Of a stretch of 10,297 nucleotides of DNA, positions 5,681 through 10,297 are shown one piece after another (the first letter of the stretch is position 1; every line of letters begins with the position of its first letter). The stretch comes from Ancrocorticia sp052089425 (GTDB taxonomy: Bacteria > Actinomycetota > Actinomycetes > Actinomycetales > Actinomycetaceae). The position numbers and the translations under genes are program-made. The stretch spans positions 1-10,297 of the forward strand of contig NZ_JBQCZW010000051.1 in NCBI RefSeq assembly GCF_052089425.1, given 5' to 3'. The notes under the pieces were generated by a model. That model saw only the letters and a program-made list of their open reading frames with translations. It had not been told where the DNA came from and made no database searches.

Positions 5681-5767
5681 CTTGCGCAATTTCGCTCCGT
5701 GCGTTAGCCCGTAACGCAATTGCGCGCATACTTTCGCCCCGAGCGTTCTCGCTTGCGCGAAATTTCC
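5681..5767. repeat. Palindrome cluster between the lipoprotein gene and eno
   Basis: The spacer 5629-5771 is dense in inverted and direct repeats. TGCGTTA (5700-5706) and TAACGCA (5712-5718) form a 7-bp stem with a 5-base loop. CGCAATTGCG (5715-5724) is a perfect 10-base palindrome overlapping that stem. Two near-identical direct copies flank the cluster: CTTGCGCAATTTC (5681-5693) and CTTGCGCGAAATTTC (5753-5767), differing by a 2-base insertion. A small AGCG-AGAA-CGCT hairpin (minus strand, 5742-5753) lies inside. It starts just after the lipoprotein stop, so it may terminate or process that transcript; no T run follows. It may also hold regulator sites for eno. Confidence 0.6.
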
Positions 5768-5771
5768 GGGA

Positions 5772-6278
5772 CTAGTTACCTAGTTGCTGGCTCGGATCTG
5801 GTTGGATCGAGCCCAGCGAACGATCGTCAGTGGTCAAGAAGGGCGGAAGCTCCCCTGTTGCACTGGCGTAACGTGGGCTGAATTCAATGTCAGGATCAGC
5901 AGAAACCGCAGCCAACTCCGCGTTGAACTCAGGAGATGCCTGACTCAACGTGACAGCCAAGCACACATCCTTGATTTCATCGGGAGAATCTGTGGTTACC
6001 TCGCCCACGCCCATGGACTGTGAACACGCGGCGAAAGCACTATCTTCGAACTCCGGGCTGATCTGATCACTGTAATCGTCCAGAATTGGCCCGAGCAGCG
6101 CCGAGTTCATACCGATCTGCAGCAGCTGAATACGCGGATCCTGATCGGTTACTCCCAGATCGGATGCCAGAGCATCAATGCTCTTCTCCGATACTTCCTG
6201 TCCGTTCACGATTGCTGCCGTGCCAGGATTCGATGAGCATCCTGCCAAAAGACCCGCAGCAAGCAGTGCCACACCAAT
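5772..6278 (-). CDS. Lipoprotein with SurA-N-like segment (5' end in assembly gap)
   Basis: The visible frame begins inside a hydrophobic signal segment (I-G-V-A-L-L-A-A-G) and reaches a clear lipobox L-L-A-G-C, with the lipidated Cys encoded at 6237-6239. Only the initiator Met and a few basic residues should be missing, hidden in the N run. The mature part is 155 residues, secreted and anchored to the outer face of the membrane. It opens with G-T-A-A-I-V-N-G-Q-E-V-S, the typical start of SurA/PrsA-like N-terminal chaperone segments. No peptidyl-prolyl isomerase domain follows, and the protein is much shorter than PrsA, so any role as a folding factor is a guess. Two further cysteines (A-A-C-S-Q-S and K-D-V-C-L-A) could form a disulfide. 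In M. tuberculosis the matching slot before eno holds the lipoprotein LpqU, which is unrelated by family (from memory). The stop is TAG at 5772-5774. Confidence 0.8.
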   Translation of the reverse strand: MGVALLAAGLLAGCSSNPGTAAIVNGQEVSEKSIDALASDLGVTDQDPRIQLLQIGMNSALLGPILDDYSDQISPEFEDSAFAACSQSMGVGEVTTDSPDEIKDVCLAVTLSQASPEFNAELAAVSADPDIEFSPRYASATGELPPFLTTDDRSLGSIQPDPSQQLGN

Positions 6279-6378
6279 NNNNNNNNNNNNNNNNNNNNNN
6301 NNNNNNNNNNNNNNNNNNNNNNNNNNNNNNNNNNNNNNNNNNNNNNNNNNNNNNNNNNNNNNNNNNNNNNNNNNNNNN
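6279..6378. other. Assembly gap (100 N) at the mfd/lipoprotein junction
   Basis: Exactly 100 N, a conventional placeholder for a gap of unknown length. Mfd stops at E-A-D-V-R before its whole C-terminal domain, which in the family is roughly 150-200 residues, and the lipoprotein lacks its start codon. The true gap should therefore be at least about 0.5 kb. A mazG-like gene, found between mfd and the lipoprotein gene in mycobacteria, could also be hidden here. Confidence 0.95.
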
Positions 6379-9300
6379 ACACGAACGTCCGCCTCAGCCC
6401 GCTCCTCCTCTTCGGTGCTCTGCCCACGTATCTTGGCAACGGCATCCGAAACCATCCGGACGTACAGATCGAAGCCCACGCCCGCGATCTGGCCGGACTG
6501 CTCGCCGCCCAACATGTTGCCGGCGCCGCGGATCTCCAAATCCTTCATGGCTACCTGAATGCCGGAGCCCAGATCCGAGTTGGAGGCAATCGTGCGCAAC
6601 CGCTCCAGAGCATTCTCGGTCATCGCGCGATCCGGTTCGTAGAGGAAGTAGGCGTAGGCACGCTCGCGCCCACGGCCAACGCGCCCGCGCAGCTGGTGAA
6701 GCTGAGACAGGCCAAACTTGTCCGCGTTTTCCACAATGAGGGTGTTGGCATTCGAAATGTCCAAGCCAGTCTCCACGATCGTGGTGCACACGAGCACATC
6801 GATTTCCTTCTGCCAGAAGTCATCGATCACCTGCTCCAGCTGGCCCTCACTCATCTTGCCGTGCGCCATGGCGATGCGGGCCTCCGGCACCAGTTCCTGC
6901 AAGTGGGCTGTCACGCGCGCCATATCGTGCACGCGGTTATGAACGTAGAACACCTGCCCATCGCGCAAGAGTTCACGGCGCACCGCCGCCACGATCTGCT
7001 TATCCTCGCGAGCGCCTACGTATGTGAGAACCGGGTGGCGTTCCTCGGGAGGTGTGGCAAGCGTGGACATCTCGCGCACTCCCGTCACCGCCATTTCCAG
7101 CGTTCGCGGAATCGGGGTGGCGGACATGGAGAGCACATCAACGTTCGGGTAGAGCTGCTTGAGGGTCTCCTTGTGTTCCACGCCGAAGCGCTGCTCCTCG
7201 TCAATAATCACGAGGCCAAGATTCTTGAAGCGCACGTTGCCGGTGAGTAGGCGATGAGTTCCGATCACTACGTCCACGGTGCCGTCAGCCAGCCCCGCGA
7301 TGGTCTCATCGGATTCGCGATCGGACTGGAAGCGGGACAGCGCGGCCAAGCGCACGGGGAAGCCTTGATAGCGTTCGGTGAAGGTGTCCAAGTGCTGCTG
7401 GACCAGAAGGGTGGTGGGCACCAAGACGGCCACCTGCTTGGAATCCTGCACCGCCTTGAAGGCTGCGCGCACGGCGATCTCCGTTTTACCGTAGCCCACA
7501 TCGCCGGAAATCAACCGATCCATCGGCACAGGCTTCTCCATATCAGCCTTCACCTCGTGGATGGTATGAAGCTGATCCGGAGTTTCCACGTAGGCGAACG
7601 CATCCTCGAGTTCGTGCTGCCACGGGGTATCTGGGGAGAATGCATATCCCTTCGTGGATTGGCGTTGGGCGTACAGGCGCACCAGCTCTCCCGCGATCTG
7701 GCGGGTGGCGGCCTTCGCCTTGGCCTTAGTTTTCGCCCAGTCGGCACCGCCCATCTTGTTGAGCGTTGGGGCTTCCCCGCCCGAATACTTGGAAATCTGA
7801 TCCAGCGAATCGGTGGGAACCCACAGCTGATCCGGGGGTGCGCCGCGGCGAGTGGAGGCATACTCCACCACGATGTACTCGCGCTGGGTATCGCGGTTCG
7901 ATCCAATCGCGCGCTTGGCCATCTTGACGAACCGGCCAACGCCATGTTGTTCATGGACGATGTAATCGCCCGGCTTGAGGGAGAGCGGATCCACCGTTGC
8001 CTTGCGGCGCGCTGGCATCTTCCGCATGTCGCGCGTGGATGAACCTCCGCGCCCCATGATGTCCGCCGCCGCAAACACCGCGAGGTGCTGCTCCACCATG
8101 ACAAAGCCCGATGCGATCGGGGCTGCCGTCACATAGCAGATCGAGGGATCCAGCGTTTCGGGCAAATCCTCCACGTACAGCGCGGGCACGCCAGCTTCTT
8201 CCAGCTGATCGCGCAGGCGGCGGCCTAGGCCAGGGCCTTCCACCGCCAGAACCATTCGCCACGATTGTTGGGAGAAACCGGTGATCGCCTTGATCGCCTC
8301 GTCCACCTTGCCGAGGAAGCGCTGGGGCTCGCGGGCCGTGACCGCNNNNNNNNNNNNNNNNNNNNNNNNNNNNNNNNNNNNNNNNNNNNNNNNNNNNNNN
8401 NNNNNNNNNNNNNNNNNNNNNNNNNNNNNNNNNNNNNNNNNNNNNCCACCCAGAGTAAGCCACTCGTGCCCGAGGTCAAGCGCCTCATCGCGGGTATCGT
8501 CCAACGAGGCGAAGGAAGCGGCGTCCACGTTGATCGGGACGTTTCCGCCGGATGCAGCGGCACTCCAGGCAGCGGAGAGGAACTCCTGCGTTGTGGCGAT
8601 CAGCGATTCGGCGCGCTGGGAAACCCGTTCGGGTTCCACGATGGTCATGCGTGCATTGGGCGGGAGGGTCTCCACCACCGGCACCATCTTGTCCACCAAC
8701 GCGGGTGCAAGCGATTCCATGCCTTCTGGGGCGATGCCATCCGCGATTTGCGAGAGCATATCTTGCGCGCCGGGCAGGATACTCATCAGGTTGCGAGCCT
8801 TGGTGCGCACTTCCTGCGTCAGCAGGATCTCCCGGCAGGGGGTGGCGAATAGTTCATCCGCCGGTTCCATCGAGCGCTGATCCGCCACGGAGAACGTGCG
8901 GATCTCGTCCACTTCATCGCCAAACAGATCAAGGCGCAGCGGGTGGGATTGCGTAGGCGGGAAAACATCGATGATTCCGCCACGCACTGCGAACTCTCCG
9001 CGACGTTCCACCATGTCCACCCGCACATAGGCGGCGCCCACTAGATCATTTTCCAGTTGCTCTACATCAATACGATCCCCCACCCGCACACGTACAGGGT
9101 TCAATTCGCCCAATCCTGCCGTGATGGGTTGGAGCAAAGCGCGCACAGGCATGATGAGCACTCGCATCGGATCGAATTCTTCGGGGTGGGCGAGCCTACG
9201 CTGGACGAGCAGGCGCTGGGCTACCGTATCCGAGCGCGGCGAAAGCCTTTCATGGGGCAGTGTCTCCCACGAAGGAAAGATCTCCAGCGAGGAATCCGGA

Positions 9301-9611
9301 AGGTAAGCGCGCAGCGCTCCCTGCAGTTCTTCAGCACCGCGCCCCGTTGCCGTCACGGCCACAAGAAGCGGCGATTCATTGAGGCTCTGGGAACTGGCCC
9401 GCTTTCCGGCGCTGCCACCTTCGGGCGCGGCCGGCCTGGGTGCTACCGCTCCGGGTGTCGCTTCGTTTTGGGCCGAGCAATCCCGCTCCCGCCGTTCAAA
9501 ATGTGCGATGGCGGGAGGCACCATTCCACGCGGCATGGAGATGTTCGCCGCTTGTGGGCCGGCAAGTGCCGGGTCCTGCGCGATAAGTGGCAGGAGTGGG
9601 CGTAAATCCAT
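6379..9611 (-). CDS. mfd: Transcription-repair coupling factor Mfd (C-terminus lost in gap, internal gap)
   Basis: Mfd is a large ATP-driven DNA translocase that pushes stalled RNA polymerase off damaged DNA and recruits UvrA. The ATG at 9611 follows GAGAGG (9617-9622). The UvrB-like N-terminal module shows F-P-S-W-E-T-L-P-H-E-R-L-S-P (residues 112-125) and R-R-G-E-F-A-V-R-G-G-I-I-D-V-F-P-P (203-219). After the internal N run (8346-8445) come the RNA polymerase interaction domain (about 8005-7800, with V-H-E-Q-H-G-V-G-R-F) and the helicase lobes: Walker A G-D-V-G-Y-G-K-T-E (7505-7479), D-E-E-Q (7202-7191), T-T-I-V-E-T-G-L-D-I (near 6760) and G-R-V-G-R (near 6680). The RecG-like translocation motif (6597-6469) is last. 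The C-terminal UvrA-masking domain is missing, hidden by the left gap rather than truncated. Residues about 45-80 are an Ala/Pro/Gly/Ser-rich, low-complexity stretch before L-L-V-A-V-T-A-T-G. The gene lies 109 bases after pth. Confidence 0.96.
8346..8445. other. Assembly gap (100 N) inside mfd
   Basis: Exactly 100 N, again a placeholder. Mfd residues up to H-E-W-L-T-L-G lie on one side and A-V-T-A-R-E-P-Q-R-F-L-G on the other, in the same frame. Comparison from memory with mycobacterial Mfd suggests that only a short linker region, of the order of 15-40 residues, is missing, so this placeholder may be near the real size, unlike the left gap. Confidence 0.95.
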
Positions 9612-9636
9612 GAATTCCTCTCAGCAAGAGCGAAGA

Positions 9637-9737
9637 TCAGAGCGAATGAAGGCTAGTGGGCCAAAGCGGAGCGGGCGGGCTTGTGGTCTAATGGGCTGGT
9701 GCCCGACGTGAGGCTGGAGGTCAGTGCGAGTGAAGGC
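9637..9737. repeat. Imperfect 17-base direct repeat: echo of the pth 3' end before mfd
   Basis: TCAGAGCGAATGAAGGC (9637-9653) and TCAGTGCGAGTGAAGGC (9721-9737) match at 15 of 17 positions, 84 bases apart. The right copy is the end of pth, including its stop codon (9721-9723); the left copy lies in the pth-mfd spacer. It may be a small duplication of the gene end or chance. The rest of the spacer (9612-9720) shows the mfd ribosome binding site and no confident promoter or terminator. Confidence 0.4.
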
Positions 9738-10287
9738 GGGTTGTGGCCTTATCAAGACCGATGGCAAGAACATCCTCGATCGCATCAGCCCCGCGTTCAA
9801 GGAGGGCGGGAAGATCGGTGCGTTCGTCAGAAGAAAAGGGGCGGAGCACATAATCGGCGGGATCTTGGCCGCCCGGTGGGCGGCCAATGCCGAATCGCAG
9901 CCGAATGTAGCTTTTCGTGCCGGTTGTAGAGGTGATCGACTTGAGACCGTTGTGCCCGCCTTCGCCACCACCACGTTTCAGCTTGAGTGTGCCGAACGGA
10001 AGATCGAGATCATCGTGGATCACGATCAGGTTCTCTGGATCCACCTTGTAGTAGTCAAGAAGCTTTTTAACTGGGCCACCCGACGTGTTCATATACGAAT
10101 CGGAGGTGGCAAGAATGATGCGTTCCTCGCCCATCCGTACCCCAACGGCATGCGTGTTCGTGGCGCGATGGCCTTTCAGCGTACCCCCAGAACGCGCGGT
10201 CAAGACATCAATGAGCATATGCCCAACGTTGTGCCGGGTTCGGGCGTACTTCTCCCCCGGATTACCCAAGCCAACAACGGCGTACAT
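9721..10287 (-). CDS. pth: Peptidyl-tRNA hydrolase
   Basis: A complete 188-residue cytosolic enzyme that cleaves the ester bond of peptidyl-tRNA released from stalled ribosomes, recycling tRNA. Length is normal (about 190). The N-terminus V-V-G-L-G-N-P-G-E-K-Y (4-14) holds N9, and T-R-H-N-V-G (17-22) holds the catalytic H19. N67 is in S-Y-M-N-T-S-G, D92 in I-H-D-D-L-D and N113 in G-G-H-N-G-L-K, matching E. coli N10, H20, N68, D93 and N114. The residues before Y-M-N read A-T-S-D-S where most relatives have a K-P-x-T type segment, a small deviation outside the catalytic set. The ATG at 10287 follows GAGGAG (10292-10297) at the very edge of the window. Close placement before mfd on the same strand suggests co-transcription. 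Confidence 0.97.
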   Translation of the reverse strand: MYAVVGLGNPGEKYARTRHNVGHMLIDVLTARSGGTLKGHRATNTHAVGVRMGEERIILATSDSYMNTSGGPVKKLLDYYKVDPENLIVIHDDLDLPFGTLKLKRGGGEGGHNGLKSITSTTGTKSYIRLRFGIGRPPGGQDPADYVLRPFSSDERTDLPALLERGADAIEDVLAIGLDKATTRLHSH

Positions 10288-10297
10288 ACCTCTCCTC

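Noticed and set aside
7254..8042. 262-codon plus-strand reading frame opposite mfd
   Set aside because: It is antisense to highly conserved Mfd helicase and RNA polymerase interaction regions, has no recognisable domain, and is typical of high-GC shadow frames.
5772..9611. A single giant Mfd-lipoprotein fusion reading frame
   Set aside because: The frame is continuous only through runs of N; a lipobox in the middle of a cytosolic protein and the missing Mfd C-terminal domain show that two genes are involved.
9693..9704. GGGC-TGGT-GCCC hairpin as a pth terminator
   Set aside because: Only four base pairs and no T run, so too weak.

Overview
The window reads as chromosomal DNA from an actinobacterium of moderately high GC, plausibly in or near the Actinomycetaceae; the genus is not resolved. 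The main evidence is the minus-strand gene order pth, mfd, lipoprotein, eno, ftsB/divIC-like, DUF501, ppx, which follows the classic actinobacterial block (in Mycobacterium tuberculosis mfd, mazG, lpqU, eno, Rv1024, Rv1025, ppx2, from memory). GTG starts, GTGA/ATGA overlaps and strong GGAG-type ribosome binding sites agree.

Layout from left to right. Positions 1-75 hold a minus-strand tRNA with a UAA anticodon but a short, class I variable loop. Positions 76-349 are a spacer with a possible tRNA promoter and a three-copy palindromic repeat. At 350-664 lies a toxin-antitoxin remnant: an intact ribbon-helix-helix antitoxin gene followed by a PIN toxin cut to 26 codons. A plus-strand nhaA (808-2013) follows and converges on the minus-strand block. 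Reading that block leftward from the right end: pth (10287-9721), mfd (from 9611), a SurA-N-like lipoprotein (ending 5772), eno (5628-4348), an FtsB/DivIC-like gene (4284-3649), a DUF501 gene (3652-3074) and ppx (3077-2100). The last three are translationally coupled by 4-base overlaps. A strong hairpin without a clear U-tract separates eno from ftsB.

Two runs of exactly 100 N (6279-6378 and 8346-8445) are scaffold placeholders. The right one falls inside mfd. The left one hides the mfd C-terminus and the lipoprotein start, and must really be much longer than 100 bases, because the whole Mfd C-terminal domain is missing. An open reading frame running from mfd through the N run into the lipoprotein is an artefact.

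Together the genes are mainly housekeeping: ribosome rescue recycling (Pth), transcription-coupled repair (Mfd), glycolysis and RNA turnover (Eno), septum formation (FtsB-like), polyphosphate/ppGpp metabolism (Ppx) and sodium/proton balance (NhaA). I did not find an obviously new multi-gene system. The points most worth a second look are the short-variable-loop UAA tRNA, the decayed toxin-antitoxin pair with a possible leaderless promoter and tandem operator, the two palindrome-rich spacers, the hairpin between eno and ftsB, and the undersized assembly gap.
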